Assembly (NCBI GenBank): GCA_030159075.1
Contig: BROG01000131.1
Location: 573,501 to 637,500, forward strand
Direction of reading: 5' to 3'
Source of the DNA: Atrina japonica
Lineage: Eukaryota > Mollusca > Bivalvia > Pterioida > Pinnidae
Length of the DNA: 64,000 nt
Every line of letters starts with the position of its first letter. The first letter of the stretch is position 1. Under the pieces are notes generated by a model. It had not been told where the DNA came from, ran no database searches, and saw only the letters and a program-made list of their open reading frames with translations. Position numbers and translations under genes: made by a program. Positions 1 through 13,823 of the stretch are shown one piece after another.

Positions 1-1169
1 GATTTATTTCCACGCAAATGGAAATTTCAAGTCCTTCACATTTAACCTCTTTTTTTTGAACAAATAAAAATTATGAAACTAAGCCGAAATTAAAGGTGTT
101 TAACCCCGTAACCACCCCTGGATCCACCACTCAGTGGTACTGGAAAAAATATCTTATTATTTAGTGGCTGTCACAGGTGGCTTTCTCACGGGAACAAACA
201 AAACTGAAAAAAAATTATGACCAGAAAAACAAAAATAACAATTTAGGTACCTTTGAGTTACACTTTTTAAGGTAAAATTTCCTTTTACAGATTCCGATTT
301 AGGAGATGATAAAGAACTGTTCGTGAAATGATGATGCCTATACATTGTACAACGATACTGATAACATATAACTACATGAATGAAGATTCTGGATTATCCT
401 CAACCATACGATATACCCACCACCACATATAACGGGAAAAAATGATGAACGTGGCGTAAAACACCAAGTCGCTAAAAAAAGGAGAGGCAAGCGACGTGAA
501 ACCAAATGCCTTGTACGAACTACCCCTTATATTCCACCGACGGTTTTAATTGCCCGTGTTGCATGTGAATAAACAAAGAAATAACAAAAACAATTTCACA
601 CAGTTTATGATCTAAAACCAATAAAATTTAATTGCTGTGAAAAACGGGGAAATGACATGACGATAATAAGTGGTCGTAATTAATTTTAATGTCTCGTTCT
701 GCGGTTAAGGTGTGCGTTTTATCAAATGACAAATATTTCGAAAAGCTCGCAACGAAAAAAAATGTTCTCTTTTATTCTGCTAAAACCCCTAACTTTCGAT
801 GCTGTTAAATCTAATTTTACAATACCATCACTTTAAACGTAAATTAGTTTTAATTATTTTTATCACTTTATTAATTGACCGATAAGACTTTTACTACGTC
901 GTATGTGAAATTTATGCAGACTGGTTGCTATTTTAGGCATGTACTGTAGCTGACGTTGTTCGGCATGTATTATTCAAAGGTACCATTAGACTATTGAACC
1001 GATTGTGATAAGCTTTTGAAAAATAATTAAATACTATTTACTGAATTTATCATCATTATCTACACTTTTTACTTGCGTGTTAGTATCAGATATACGTAAG
1101 TAGTGGTCATTTGAGCGACCAAGCCGGTAGATGTAATTATTGACATTGCCGTAGTATTATCTATCAAGG
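1..1169. other. AT-rich upstream flank, no gene seen
   Basis: Only short open frames without recognisable protein content occur here. I see no repeat structure, splice-site pair or RNA gene that I can support. It probably holds distal 5' sequence of the elongase gene that follows. Confidence 0.5.
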
Positions 1170-1310
1170 AATTTGATTGGTTCAACTTACTCAGTTCATA
1201 GACTCAGCCAATAAAATCACTCCGATCATCCCTATGACAGGCCATCTCCAAAACCCTCGTGGTCAAACATACCAACGGATCAACCGGGGTTAGACCGTAG
1301 ACGACAAGAA
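1170..1310 (+). promoter_or_regulatory. Candidate proximal promoter / 5' UTR of the elongase gene
   Basis: An inverted CCAAT box (ATTGG, 1176..1180) and a direct CCAAT box (1208..1212) flank the gene's immediate upstream region. The second is followed after 3 bases by ATCACTCCGA (1216..1225), which resembles the sterol regulatory element consensus ATCACCCCAC at 7 of 10 positions. In vertebrates ELOVL6 is an SREBP target and SREBP works with NF-Y at CCAAT boxes. The same wiring here is inference. No TATA box was seen and the start of transcription is unknown. Confidence 0.3.
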
Positions 1311-2123
1311 ATGGAGGCTTACAATTATTCGTGTGTCTTTAAGTTTGAGGAACAGTGGGACGGGCCTTGGTTCTATAAGTGGATGACCAAACACTGGACT
1401 GATAGTTTTATTTATTCCTTTGTGTATCTTATTCTTGTGTTTGGAGGCAAGCGTTACATGAAGAAACGCCCCGGTTATGAACTGCGACCATGGCTTGCGC
1501 TATGGAGCTCTATTTTGGCCGTCTTCAGTATCATTGGAACAATAAGAACAGTTCCGGAGTTGATAGGTGCCATTTACGATCGTGGATTGGAGTACTCGGC
1601 ATGTGTACCGTCATTTCTAGAGAACGGAGTAGGTATATGGGCATGTTTGTTTACCATGTCAAAAGTATACGAACTTGGTGATACGATGTTTATAGTGTTA
1701 AGGAAACAGCCATTAATATTCTTGCACTGGTATCACCATATCACGGTACTTATATATTGCTGGTACAGCTACACAGAAAAAACAGCATCGGGTAGATGGT
1801 TTATGTGTATGAATTACAGTGTCCATTCCGTTATGTATTCCTACTACGCCTTGAAAGCTATGCGATTTCAGGTACCGAAATTTATCAACATAATAATAAC
1901 CTTATTACAGCTGTCCCAAATGGTCATCGGTTGTTCATTGAATATATGGACACTTCAAATTAAGAACAATGGCCGTCACTGTAATCAGTCGTATGAAAAT
2001 ATCCAATACTCCTTGATCATGTATTTCAGTTATTTTTGCCTATTTGCTCATTTCTTTTACAACACCTACATTTACAAGCCAGTTACCTCATCTCGTGTAG
2101 GAACAGAAAAGAAGCAGAAATAA
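1311..2123 (+). CDS. ELOVL6: ELOVL6-type very-long-chain fatty acid elongase
   Basis: This is a 270-aa ELO-family condensing enzyme of the ER membrane. The family extends acyl-CoA with malonyl-CoA in the first, rate-limiting step of the elongation cycle; ELOVL6 members prefer C12-C16 saturated substrates. Seen directly: KxxELxDT (residues 118-125), the HxxHH histidine box (H139, H142, H143), NxxxHxxMYxYY (168-179), the QxxQ motif (Q200, Q203) and about seven hydrophobic segments. The protein ends KKQK, a canonical KKXX ER-retrieval signal. The FLHWYHHITVL block and overall length match vertebrate ELOVL6 (265 aa) much better than ELOVL2/5 or ELOVL4. The start has a good context (GAAATGG). The whole CDS is one uninterrupted exon, whereas vertebrate ELOVL6 genes are split. 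Family assignment is firm; exact orthology to ELOVL6 against a mollusc ELOVL3/6-like branch is not proven. Confidence 0.92.
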   Translation: MEAYNYSCVFKFEEQWDGPWFYKWMTKHWTDSFIYSFVYLILVFGGKRYMKKRPGYELRPWLALWSSILAVFSIIGTIRTVPELIGAIYDRGLEYSACVPSFLENGVGIWACLFTMSKVYELGDTMFIVLRKQPLIFLHWYHHITVLIYCWYSYTEKTASGRWFMCMNYSVHSVMYSYYALKAMRFQVPKFINIIITLLQLSQMVIGCSLNIWTLQIKNNGRHCNQSYENIQYSLIMYFSYFCLFAHFFYNTYIYKPVTSSRVGTEKKQK

Positions 2124-3505
2124 TGTTTAGGCCAAACTGCATTCAATGGAATACTATCTCATTTCACAGAAGCTATTGTGATCACAGATGTGATGAAATA
2201 TTTATTATTTGCGTCAACGTACTTGTATTACAACAGAGAATAGCAAGAACTTAAAAGTTATAAAACTGATCGCAAAACTAATTGTTCTTATGGCAAAACC
2301 AGATTTATAATCAAATGGTGCAAAATATGTGAAATTGGAGTCCAAATGAATTTTAAAATCTTCCTGGTTTAAATTTATGTGATTTTGACTGAATCAGTAA
2401 CGTCCATTTTCACTATAGATAAATTTAATGTCATATAATTTAAATGATTTGGAAATTTCAAGTTCCTCTCAAGTGTACATTATTTAATACAGTATTTGAT
2501 TTGTATTAATTTTGTTGTCTTTTTATTATAGAACCCTTTTTGCTTAACGGTGATTCTGTAACTTTGGATGTTAAATTTGATTTTTTCCCAAGAAATTAGC
2601 AATGATTCGAAGTCGCAGTGACTGGTTGTCAGGTGACGTCAGGAATCTGTATCATTTTGCCATTCAATGTCACAGGCCTACGATTACATGTAGCTGAAAA
2701 GGATCTATTTTTTATATATCTATATATATTGTAAGTGAAACCCACAAAGCGACAGCATTGCTATAAATAGAGAAGTATTGAAGGAGCACAGGCTCCCATT
2801 GTTTTTAACAGATTATACAAAATGTACATTGTATGTTCTGTACCCTAAGAATTGGTTATTTAGTACATGTCAGCTATAAGAACTATGTTATGGAATGTGT
2901 CCAAAATCATTTATTGATTTCATGGCTGAAATTGCTGTTTTATCAAAAATCTTTTCTGAAATTTGTTATACATGTATATGGACTGCATACTTTCTGCAGG
3001 AATCAAAAACTAATTTCAGAGGTTCATAAAGCTTACTTAATTAACAAGTTAAAAAATACCTGCTAGTAAATGTGAATTTCTAGTTCCTTAAGATGTTAGT
3101 ATGTGTATCATACAATGGTATCATTTCTTTCATTTGATAATGATATAGATAGTTATTATGCAAAGGTTTTTTATTGAAAGTGCTATTTTATCCATAAAAA
3201 TACATGCTGCAATGTATAAGTGTATTCTTTTGATAAAACTGTAAATTTTGACTATTTTATATTTATTATCACATTTTGTTTTGTTTTTTTTTTAGATTTT
3301 TGTAAAACTACATTAAGTAAAGTCCAAAAGGGCATATTTGTGTTGTAAATGTATAATAATAACGTACATGTATAAAGTACACTTAGCTTTGAGAATTATC
3401 TCCCTTTCTTCATTTTCTTTCATGGCACATTTGTTGACCTTAAATGCTTAATACATGTTGATCAGTTTATCTTGTTCACAACATGTTATGTAGGGGTCAG
3501 GAATC

Positions 3506-3511
3506 AATAAA
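3506..3511 (+). terminator. Candidate poly(A) signal AATAAA downstream of elongase
   Basis: First canonical AATAAA that I find after the stop codon at 2123. It would give a 3' UTR of about 1.4 kb. Others follow (for example near 3951), so the real cleavage site is uncertain. Confidence 0.3.
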
Positions 3512-4315
3512 ACAATTACTTGTCCTAGGCCTGTAAAGCAAGTAATCTGGAAATATACTTGTAAATGTACTTGTATAAACATTGAATGTATGATTTAGTT
3601 TTTAGGAACACATTTTAAAAGAGTATTAGCTGTGTTTATGGTTACCAAAACAAATTATTTCAATTTTTTTCTTTTTTACTACTTGTACTTGATTTACAAT
3701 AACAAATAAGACCTATACACAGGTATAAAAAAAAATCTTATATTCTCATATATTTTGTGAAAATATGGACAGGTCCAGTGTGGTATTCATATACAAAGAG
3801 TAAGGTTGAAATAATCATGATCTATTGCAAGTGAAAAAGTGCCAAACTGGGTTTCTCAAGTAATTTTCACAGAATATATTGAAATTTAAGAATTTTTATG
3901 CCTGTGTATATCTCTTGTTATTGTCTATATCGATCTAAGTAGTAAAAAAGGAAATAAAAAAAAACACCCCTTAAAGCTTCAGACAATATTTAGCTTTATA
4001 TACAGGTACAATGTACTCTATACTTTTGATGGTTTAACACTAAGAAAGGGAAATTAAAATGCTTTTGATCTTGAAATTAGAATTTTTATGAATGGATTTT
4101 TTTCTAGTAAATTTTTACTTTCCTTGCTGCAAAATGAACTGGTACCAAACAATTGGACAACTGTTACTGTTGACCCCTGTGGTATCCCATCTGTCTTCCT
4201 CCCCTTTTTCATTTATGACAAAAAATGTGTGCTCATCTCTCTACATTGTATACGTAGTTACATACATTGTATTTTTGGAATTACCAATGTTCCAACATAG
4301 AGAATTTATGATGAA

Positions 4316-4445
4316 ACTACAATTACATACATGTACAATGTACTACATTTACATACATCAAGTACTACAATGTACTACATTTACCTGTAATTAACCTACA
4401 TGCAATGTACTACATTTAGATACATGTGATGTACAATGTACACTT
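4316..4445. repeat. Short imperfect tandem array built on ACAATGTACTACATTTA
   Basis: The phrase ACAATGTACTACATTTA recurs three times with spacers containing TACATACA or TACATG. Units are diverged and the total length is about 130 bp. Confidence 0.6.
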
Positions 4446-7400
4446 ACTGATAGTTATGTGGTCTTAAATGTTGTGTACCATACAATATATATATATATAT
4501 ATATAGTGTCCATGATCTGGTACTGTAGAGGGGGAAATAAGCTATGTGGTATTAATATTTGCTGTATTTAAAGTGTTGATAAATCTGTCGATATAAGAAT
4601 AAACTTTCATCTAAGTATAAATGTATGATGATATATTACAGGCTGCCTTTTCAGGACCTGATATTACTTTTATGCTACTCCCAATCTGCTAAATCAACAA
4701 ACTGTGATCAAGAGAGAGGAAATTGTAAAAATTACAACCTGCGGAATTGAACCATTATATAATACAGTATGACTATTGCCAGTATGTTAATTTGTTACAT
4801 GCATACATGTATCTTCGTGCACTTTACAAAATTAGTTGTTCAGGTTGTTGTACCTGTTGGAATTGAAACTCAACTGCTGTCAAACCTTTTCCAGAAGATC
4901 TATTGTAAATTGTATTTAAGTCTGATAAAATGTATTTTTGTCATTTAATTAGAAAAATTCCCCAAATAATTGATTGGTTATATCAAGATACGGTAATGGT
5001 CATTTGAGAAGACCTACGGCTCTGGCGCTATGCAAACCTAAAATGACTATAATATAGGCAAATTAGACAAAAATGTCAATTTTCAGCATTTTGCAATAAA
5101 GTTTTTGTAATGTGTTATAAATGCACAATATAACCTAGTATATATTATAGCGATGTAATATATTAAGCTGAGATTCATATCTGACTGCAGTCAATGCTAA
5201 CTATTGTAACAAAAACCATTAAAAGAAGTATATTGGTGTTACATGTAAATAGAGTGTATGTGTAGCTAAAATGTTAAAATTGTTAGAAATAGATGTTAGT
5301 GTTAGCTGTTTGAAAAATTGTTGAAAACAAATTTAGAGTAGTTTAGGTAAATAACCTGTACCCTCAGACTTCTTTTGTAGCGTAATAATTCACCACCAAG
5401 CTTGTGACCTTGATCTATTACAGTTTACCTATGTTCTTTTAGTACATAGATATGTTTAAAAGACATAAGTTTGATTTCTTTCTGGATGCAGCTCAACTAG
5501 AGAATATGGCATTACCGGTATATAATATTGAAATACATAAAGTTATTTGTAATAAAATGTAAAAAGAAGGCATAGGTTATTCCTGCTTAAACCTATGTGT
5601 AGTAAAAACAGTAATTTTTATTTTTCTGAAGAGGAAATAAAGACTATAGTAGTTAGTAGAATTAGATCTCAACACATTATTGGCCTAACCTGTAGTCCCA
5701 GTATTTGGTTCTACAAATACATAGTAAGTCAAGATATACTACATACACCAATATAGTACATGTACATGTATTGGACTGGGGTGCTTTTGTTATATTCACA
5801 GTGAAGCTTTATAAACCATTGGTAAACTACAAAATGATAAAAACTTCGCATAATAATCCAGTTCTACCCAAGTTTAACTAGATTTTGTTTTGTGTGTATT
5901 GTTGAACAGTACATTTTTAGTATTTTTTAACCAAGTCTCTAATTTTTAGGGTCAGATTATAATTTGACCTAATGATAGGCATAAGTGCCTGTCTCTTTAT
6001 TTTGCCTGCAGCCTTCAAGTGTAAAATTTGAATTCAGTGGAGTCTTTACTGTAATATATTACGATAATGAATATATACAAGTAACTTCATCATATGAAAC
6101 AAAAGATATATTTGTCTAGCTTTAACAGTATTTGACTCATTCACCCATAAAGACACATTTAGACTGGTCAAAGTCATTGATTTACAGAAAAGTCCATATT
6201 TGTTTTTTCAAGGGTTTATGAGTTTCAGAGAAAAAATTGTGCTGATCAAATGAAATCCATTCATTGATATTTGGCAGTAGAGGGATAAATACGTTTCAAA
6301 TGGGAAAGTTTATACTAGTAAATCTTCATTAAGTAAATTGGTGATATCTTGTCTACACAATAATTATGATGGTTATAACTTAAAGGTTACATTTTCCTCC
6401 AATGCATGGAAAATCAAGGTACACATAATGCGACATGGCTGTGACCGGTACATGAACGGGAAGTTTGAGGCAGATGTGGACTGTCACAAATTAGTTTTTA
6501 CCAAACCAAATCTAGCATTGTGTATCTGACCAGAAGTTAAAAAGTAGATGACCATCACTAAGTGTTTTATCTTATTGTTATTAATCTTCACTTTGCGTAC
6601 ATAAGTAACCTTTAATTATCCCAGGTAGGTGTCCATTAGGACTAGAATAATCTCTCCATCCTCCACCTAGTACTAGTCACTTCAGTATGCATGTGTTGAT
6701 CAAGGTCATTTCAAATACTGTACTTAGAATTAGACTATGCAGCACAGGGATAACACCCACATTATTGACCTTGTAATTTTCCCTGTTTGTCTTAACTCTG
6801 GAAAATTTTCACAGTTATGACAAACAGGAAAAATTAATATCACATGACCTATAGCGATCATATCGTTTACAGTGCAACTTCCAAATATTGATCCTTCTAA
6901 AGACTCAGCACTTTCTGACACTGATCATGTTAAAATAATCAATATTTTTTCTTTCTATTTTCAAGTACAAAATAACTTTTTAATACTGGTTCTGGTTGCT
7001 TTATGGTACTTTCTCTTCACCACATTTTAAGATACCAGTACATGTATACTATTTCATCCTAGTAAAGGTATTCAATCCTTGTCACCTCATTTAGACAAGT
7101 CCTGCATCTGGCACCCATATCTGAATACTGTCATCAGCAATATCATGGTATTTTTAATCTTTTTTTTTCAAAGAGTTGTCTACGTCTAAACTTGCCATTT
7201 TTATCCCTCGCTACTAATCACTGCAACTTATATTTTGCTCTTTATACAAGCCAGTCTTTTCATACAAGCCAGTCTTTTCATACTTGGGTATTTTCTGGGT
7301 GCTATTTTTAGGTGTGTTACATGTACATACCAAATTCAGGATACTTAAATGTTATGTAGGTCATTGATAGAAACATGTCAAAAGGGTAGCGATAAGAGTT

Positions 7401-9404
7401 TGTCATCCATACATTAGTAATCATGTGATATTATCTTTCATAGCAAACATTCAATTGCAACCAAGTGAGTGTGATCTGTTACCTGGGTTCGTGTCCTACA
7501 TGTGTGTTCTGTCTAAAAATGTAACAAAATCACTTCTTGTTATAACATAATCAATCTTTGTTGTATACTCTTAGCATTATGTACTTGTACTTGGAAACAG
7601 TTCCCTTCTCCAATGCATCCTTTGGCCTAAAATATAGAGTCCATTATATCCATGAACTCATTAACCCCAGAAAAGGGTGAATGAGTAAAGGATGGGGGGG
7701 TTAGTTTGTTTCCTAGTACAAATGTACTTATGTCAGGTGTGGTACAAGTGCTTTGTCAGTGTGGAGTTTGGCATCTGTTAAGGTGACCGACCAATCACTG
7801 GTACTAAATGCGTAAACACATGGTATTCTTGGTCAACTCGCTTTCAGTGACATCAGTATTTAACTTGAAGGCTGAGTTGTTTATGATGATTATTTGTTTT
7901 ACACCGTTCCTTGTACCCAGATAAGTGACATGATACAATACAGGAGGTGCAATAAGCGTGTACATTCTTTCTAGCTGAATGGTAAATTTAGTCGGTTTTA
8001 AATGAGCCATGTTGGGTTATCATGCTCTCCAATCAGTATCCAGACTAGAAACATGTATTTGTTGCAACTTGTATCTAATTATAACTTGGAAACTCGAGAG
8101 AAATAGACTACATGTACATGTACATGTGCTTTAGAATGACCATTTTATCAGAAATCCTGTCAATGTCCAAGATGTATTCATGTAAAATGTAGTTAGAGGA
8201 TGTTTTATAATCTACTGAACAATGGTATTTTTTATATAGCTTTTATAACAGTGTAATCATTTACTGATACTTTACATGCTCCTAAGGATGTTAAGGCCAA
8301 AAAAAAAGTCCAGTTTGTTCATGAGTGTTATACAGATAATTATACAGTCAATTTAATGTGGACACTTTCATTATTACTACTGAGGGTTATGCAAAGATAA
8401 GAAACAAAGTTTGTTTAATTAACTGATAATTTACAAAGTAGCAAACAAATACATGTATAAAGAAATGGGCTGAAGTCCTTGAAAAGTCTTGTACTGGACC
8501 CACCTTATAGTAGCCTATTGGGTTGTTTATCTATGTAAGGGAACCAGAGTGTATCAATATATTGTATTTTACATACATCTCATATATCATATGAAAATTC
8601 TATTCTAACAGAAGTGTCTGACAAGATGGTATCCATTTTTCATTCCATGAAGTTGTTGGCTTGGGGTACATTTGTAGGTCATTACTTAAAGGACTGAACA
8701 TAATGTAGGAGATATCTGTAAAATAATGAACTATACAGAATTGTGAATCTATATACATGTATGTAAATTGTAAACAGATATTGAGAGATTTTATATCAGG
8801 ATAGTTTATGTAGTCAGGTAACTTTGAAAATTATTTGTGATTCACCTGGGGTTTTGATTTACAAGAAAGGCCTAGTAGTTTCTACAGCATTACGACATGT
8901 GTATATTGTCCAGACAAACAATTGTTTATATATTATTCCATTAAATTTAAAGTGTGTATACTAAAGCTTTTTAATTATTATGATTTTCAATGTAATTAGG
9001 TGATTTAAAAAAACTTCAGAAATTTTAACTATTAAGATATTTTTTTGTCCTTACAGTACTCTGTTGCATCTGCCCATTTAATCTTCACTCAGACACACTT
9101 CTTTTAGTCCTACTTCAAATATAGATGCCAGTGGAGTTTTCATGTAAACTTATTATCTCATTAAACTTGTCAAAATATGTAAAAGTTTGTAAACCATTTG
9201 TACATGTAGGTTCTTTGGTGCAAACACAATTTCCAATTCTGTTAAAATAGAAATACATTGAACACCAGGTCTCTCTGCTATGCATTTTGTAAAATCATCA
9301 CATATTTCTCGTGTACTATTGTGAAAGCCACTTGTATACATATATGTTTACACCTGAATGGCTATCTAACTACCTGTATCAATGAAACCTAGATGTAGAT
9401 ATAG

Positions 9405-9673
9405 GTCTACCAAGGTAAAGATAGCACATCCAGGTTCATTGAAAAACCAAAACAATGCGGTATATTCTAAAAAAAAATAGGGTGTACAGACAGGGGATGA
9501 TGGATGTATTTGTCCTTGGTACAGATACATGTATATCATATTGCATTGTGTGAATTCTGCACATTACTGGAAATCTAATATTTTTCGGTTTGACAAAAAG
9601 CATGTCACCCCTACTATGAATAGGTTCAGACTCATTGTGTTCGTAAACACATGTCAATTTTACCTTGGTAGAC
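9405..9673. mobile_element. Candidate MITE with 15-bp terminal inverted repeats
   Basis: GTCTACCAAGGTAAA at 9405..9419 is repeated as its exact reverse complement at 9659..9673, bounding 269 bp of non-coding AT-rich sequence. I could not define a target duplication, so the class is unknown. Confidence 0.5.
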
Positions 9674-10083
9674 TTGCACTACCAGTATTTAAATTGTAGT
9701 TGGTAAATGCACTCATATGCTAATTAATATTTCTCATTTTTGTGTAAAGTGTTTTCTGGCTATTGGAGACGTTTGTGTATATAGAACATTTTATTCTTTT
9801 GACTTGACATATTGTTATGTTATTGATTATTGAGAAAAATCATATTTGCCAAATAGCAAACTTCTTATGGTCATTTTTGTGAAAAATGAAAAATGTCAGA
9901 TTAAGAGTTTACAATTTTACATGAATTTAAGATTTGCTGAATTATTTGTGGTCATAAATTATTGTTCGGATGTGTATTTGTGTATTTTAAATTCTATCAT
10001 TTACTATGATACATGTATAATATATTCATATCATGTGTATGCCATTAAATGAGGTACATGTTATCATGTTTGAATAGTAAATG

Positions 10084-10269
10084 TACAGTCAAACTTGTCT
10101 ATATAGGCCTCTCAAGGAAACAGGCAAAAGTAGCTGTTATAGACATGTGGCCTTTATAAAGAGGTTTATTCATTATGAAAAAAAGAAATTAAAACAGATT
10201 ATGTTTGAATGGCCTTTATAGGCAGGTGCCCTTTATACAGAGGTGGCCTTTAATGCAAGTATGACTGTA
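10084..10269. mobile_element. TACAGT-type MITE (Tc1/mariner-like, TA target)
   Basis: The ends are TACAGTCAAACTTGTC and, inverted, TACAGTCATACTTG. The interior has repeated GGCCTTTATA phrases. If the outer TA at each end is the target duplication, the element is a 186-bp non-autonomous Tc1/mariner-type copy. Related ends occur at 17581..17746, 34439..34605 and 37828..38662. Confidence 0.6.
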
Positions 10270-13200
10270 CATGTAAAATGTTTCATGCATTGATTGTCTT
10301 TTACAGTGTACTTATACCTCTATGTTTAATTGTCAATTGCTGAACAACAAAGTTTTCAATATGATGACTCTGACGGAACTTGTTTGCCTAGTTCCATTTG
10401 TAAATTTATTGATAATGTACTTTTTGGTTGATTTGGGGATGTGATACTGATAATTTTGATTAATTTCTATCAGGCTCTGACTACATTTACTATGGAGCAA
10501 GTCACTGTGACTGATGCGAGTCTGAGAACATAAATTGAAATATTTTGTAACAATTTCACAAAAGATTTGATTATCGGTCAGCCCATCATCTTGTATGACT
10601 TTTACTGAACCATTTAAGTCACATCAGATGGCAGGTTAGCTGATATTCTTAAATACTTTGCTCTACAGTTCCGTTCAGAATCTGATGTTTGTTGAAGCAA
10701 TGATAAATAGATGTAAGGTTGACCAAATTGTGTTTATGTTTAAAGTAGAGTTTTATTTATGTTATATGAATTAGGTCCTTTATTTATTACCTGGTTTATA
10801 GGTTTTTTAATTTGTTACGTTAATTATGTTTAATTCAGAACAGAGTTTTTATGTATATTTGGTGAAATCTCTGGTCATATGTCTGTAATATAGTTGTTTT
10901 TTTTTTAATTTTTTCACTTTTATATAGCTTTATGTATATCCTGTTGAGTAGAAAAAAAGTGAAATAGACATGATGTTCCAAGTTACATCAAAATTTAGGT
11001 GTTGTACCCAAACTTACATCCATAAAACTTCACATACATACAGTAAAGTAGAAATTAGAGAAATGGACTTCTGAAGTCTGTGAATTGTACGTATGGGGTG
11101 CTTAATTTTAGCCAATCCACAAATTTGATTTCAAGGGAGGCTAAGTTCAGAATGCTATCAGACTTGAAAAAATTCTGAAGTTTTATGGTGCAAGGCCCAG
11201 GATCCCAAGTCAAAAATTCAGCTTATTCTTACATTGTAAGTCATAGAATAGTTATAACTTGAGCTGAATCTGTAATCTGATTGGCTGATGAACTGGCAAA
11301 CTTCAGGATATTCCCAGACCAAAGTAACACTTGCTACACTTGGACATACATGTACTTGGTTGTTGCCTTTATTGGAAGGGACATGTATAACTTATAAGAT
11401 AGTATTACAAACCCTTATTTTTTCATTTACTATGCAAAGAATATGACCAGGGACTTTACTTATTGGATAATTTCTTTTTGTTACTTGATATTAAACTTTA
11501 GGATGATAGAACTATACAAATATATATTTCATGCTTATACAATATTTTTTTTTAATAAGATCAATTTCTTATAGACTGGTGTCTTGGCTCCTTTTTTTAA
11601 AAAAAAAAAATTAACCAGGAGTTAAGCTGTTGTCAATCTATTTTTTAATATACATGTAGGCTAGTTTTAATTATTTCTCAAAATGTTTTAAGGGAAAGAA
11701 GGTACATGTAAATAAGAATACTAGTCTGATTATTCTACTTCTGATTGATGCAATTTTTACCGACAAATTGTTTAAATTCATTTAAATTGTTAAAATATTG
11801 TCAGTTCACTTCAAATGCCAATATATCACAAAGTGACATCATTACAATCTGTGTTTCTTATGTTATTCACATACAAGCTTCACAGACAAATAAATATATG
11901 AAGATAAAAATTGTATTTGAGCGTTTTCATTTTCTGGATTCAGTGCTTTGCATGTGTTTGAATATTTTAGTCCTAAACATATTCAAAATTTAAATGAGAC
12001 TTTGAAACTAAGAATGTTCTCAGGTATGAGGATATTTTCAACTTCAGCAAATCATGAAATTTGATTGGCTGGCAGGCTACATTGTCAGTTATCTCTTACA
12101 CAGAGTTGTCGGTCCTTGCTCTCTCTCTCTCTCTCTCTCTCTCTTAACGTCTGGATTTTACAAAGTATACCTTAGATTTTGCTCTTTATAAGTTACTTTT
12201 TGTGTTTGCCTTTTAACATATATATTAAGTTTTGACATAAAACATAATATTATTTGAGGCGAAAATACTTATTTAAAAAGTCTATAGATATAGGGACTAG
12301 ATCTATATTTTTGTGAAAAGTTTCCCTATTCTGAGTAATATGGTTTATCTATTCATCCTGTCGGTTACTAACTGGCGTAAGCCCTTCCCGTTTCCGATTT
12401 CCTCCTCTCCAGGTCAAGGAAGTGAGCAAAATAATTATAATCACTGAATTTTTCGGGTTTGTCAGTTACACGACCTTGTGTTTTGGGTCTTAATTTTGAG
12501 ACGTTGCAGGGACAGACAATTCAATTTGTTACTGGGCGCTGGAATGACGACATTTACAACAAGCATGTCTCTTGGATTTTACTCTAAATACTGCGTGCTA
12601 AGAATATTTTGAAATGTTACTGTACCCAGGTTCTGATCATTATCTCCACAGTAGAAAAAATAGACACGGGGCCGGAGACTGTAGGCCAATTGCCGCCCTA
12701 TTCGGGGACCAAATTTACTCGATACTCAAGGTCAACTTCATTTTATATTAGTTTGCTTATCAAAGATGGATTCAGGCGGGTGTTTGTACCACTCCGGGTC
12801 CGAAAATAGCCCCAAAAATGTAAAACCAAAAAAAAAAAATGCAAAAATCCACTTACAGCATAAATTCTGTGTACTAAAATCCTAAACAAAACTGAAGTTG
12901 CATGATGAGTACATTTGGTGACTTTGGGCCCCGATAATATGTTCTCCCCTCTTAAATTACTTGTTTATCAATATACGGACAGAATTTCAGACTCCTGTGG
13001 TGAAAGTCTCGGGTTCACAAGATGACTGTATTGGTGCGTGAGTGTTACACTTCATTTACAATCTACATACTGCCTTCATAGGGTGTTTGAGAACCCAGCA
13101 TTGTTTTAGACTAACTAACTTAAGTTTTTATTATCATTATTAGTATATAAATTTCATTTGTCCAATGTTTACTGTTAATGTTGTCTGATTTATTATAGTG

Positions 13201-13823
13201 AAGTTATAAATAATCATTAAATAAGACGCATATAGATATATATACATTTTATTCATAAAAGAAGAACACGGAGTTATCCTTCCTTTCTTGTATTTTACGA
13301 TAAGAAATTTCAGTCCTTGATCCGAGTGCTTCGGTGCAACATTATTGGAAGTACTATGACTATAAAATATACGTGTGTGTATCCTCGATTTGACATCTTA
13401 AACATGTCCCCAATTTTTAAATCAAATTCAAGTTTAAACTAGATTACCCAACCTCTACTTCGTGTGCTGATATTTAACCAAGCGGAAATGGCCAGTTGTC
13501 TTGTCAACTAGCAAATATTTACATGTCTACTGTACCGTACCACATTGCTATTCACTGGCCAGTACGAGTGGATTAGTAAAGAGAAAAAACACAGTTATTG
13601 TATTGATAGGTCACACTGTTCAGTAAAGGTTACCTACAGTACATACCATATGTGATAGTTATAATAAACCAGAACTTTTAGTCCACAAATTTTACTCTAC
13701 GGAAAATAGACAGGATCGGATCTATTACGTGTCATAATGTGATGCGTATCGACTTGGCAAAAGTTGAGTCCGTAAAATTGTTTATGAATTAAAAAATAGT
13801 AATGGACACACTGACTAATATTA
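10270..13823. other. Intergenic AT-rich DNA, nothing coding seen
   Basis: Short unrecognisable frames only. It contains the (CT)13 microsatellite listed separately and poly(A)/poly(T) runs near 10898, 11596 and 12826. Confidence 0.5.
12119..12144. repeat. (CT)13 microsatellite
   Basis: Thirteen uninterrupted CT dinucleotides. Confidence 0.95.

Larger units (their letters stand above)
2124..9404. other. Long AT-rich 3' flank / intergenic, no gene recognised
   Basis: The first part is probably 3' UTR of the elongase. The remainder has only short frames in AT-rich sequence with no recognisable protein. It holds an (AT)n run at about 4484..4505, a small tandem array at 4316..4445, a 20-bp direct duplication near 7246..7282 and many copies of the word TACATGTA, alone or as TACATGTACATGTA (for example near 5757 and 8109). 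Confidence 0.5.

Noticed and set aside
2633..2640. TGACGTCA in the elongase 3' region
   Set aside because: It lies downstream of the coding sequence with no promoter features around it; treated as chance.
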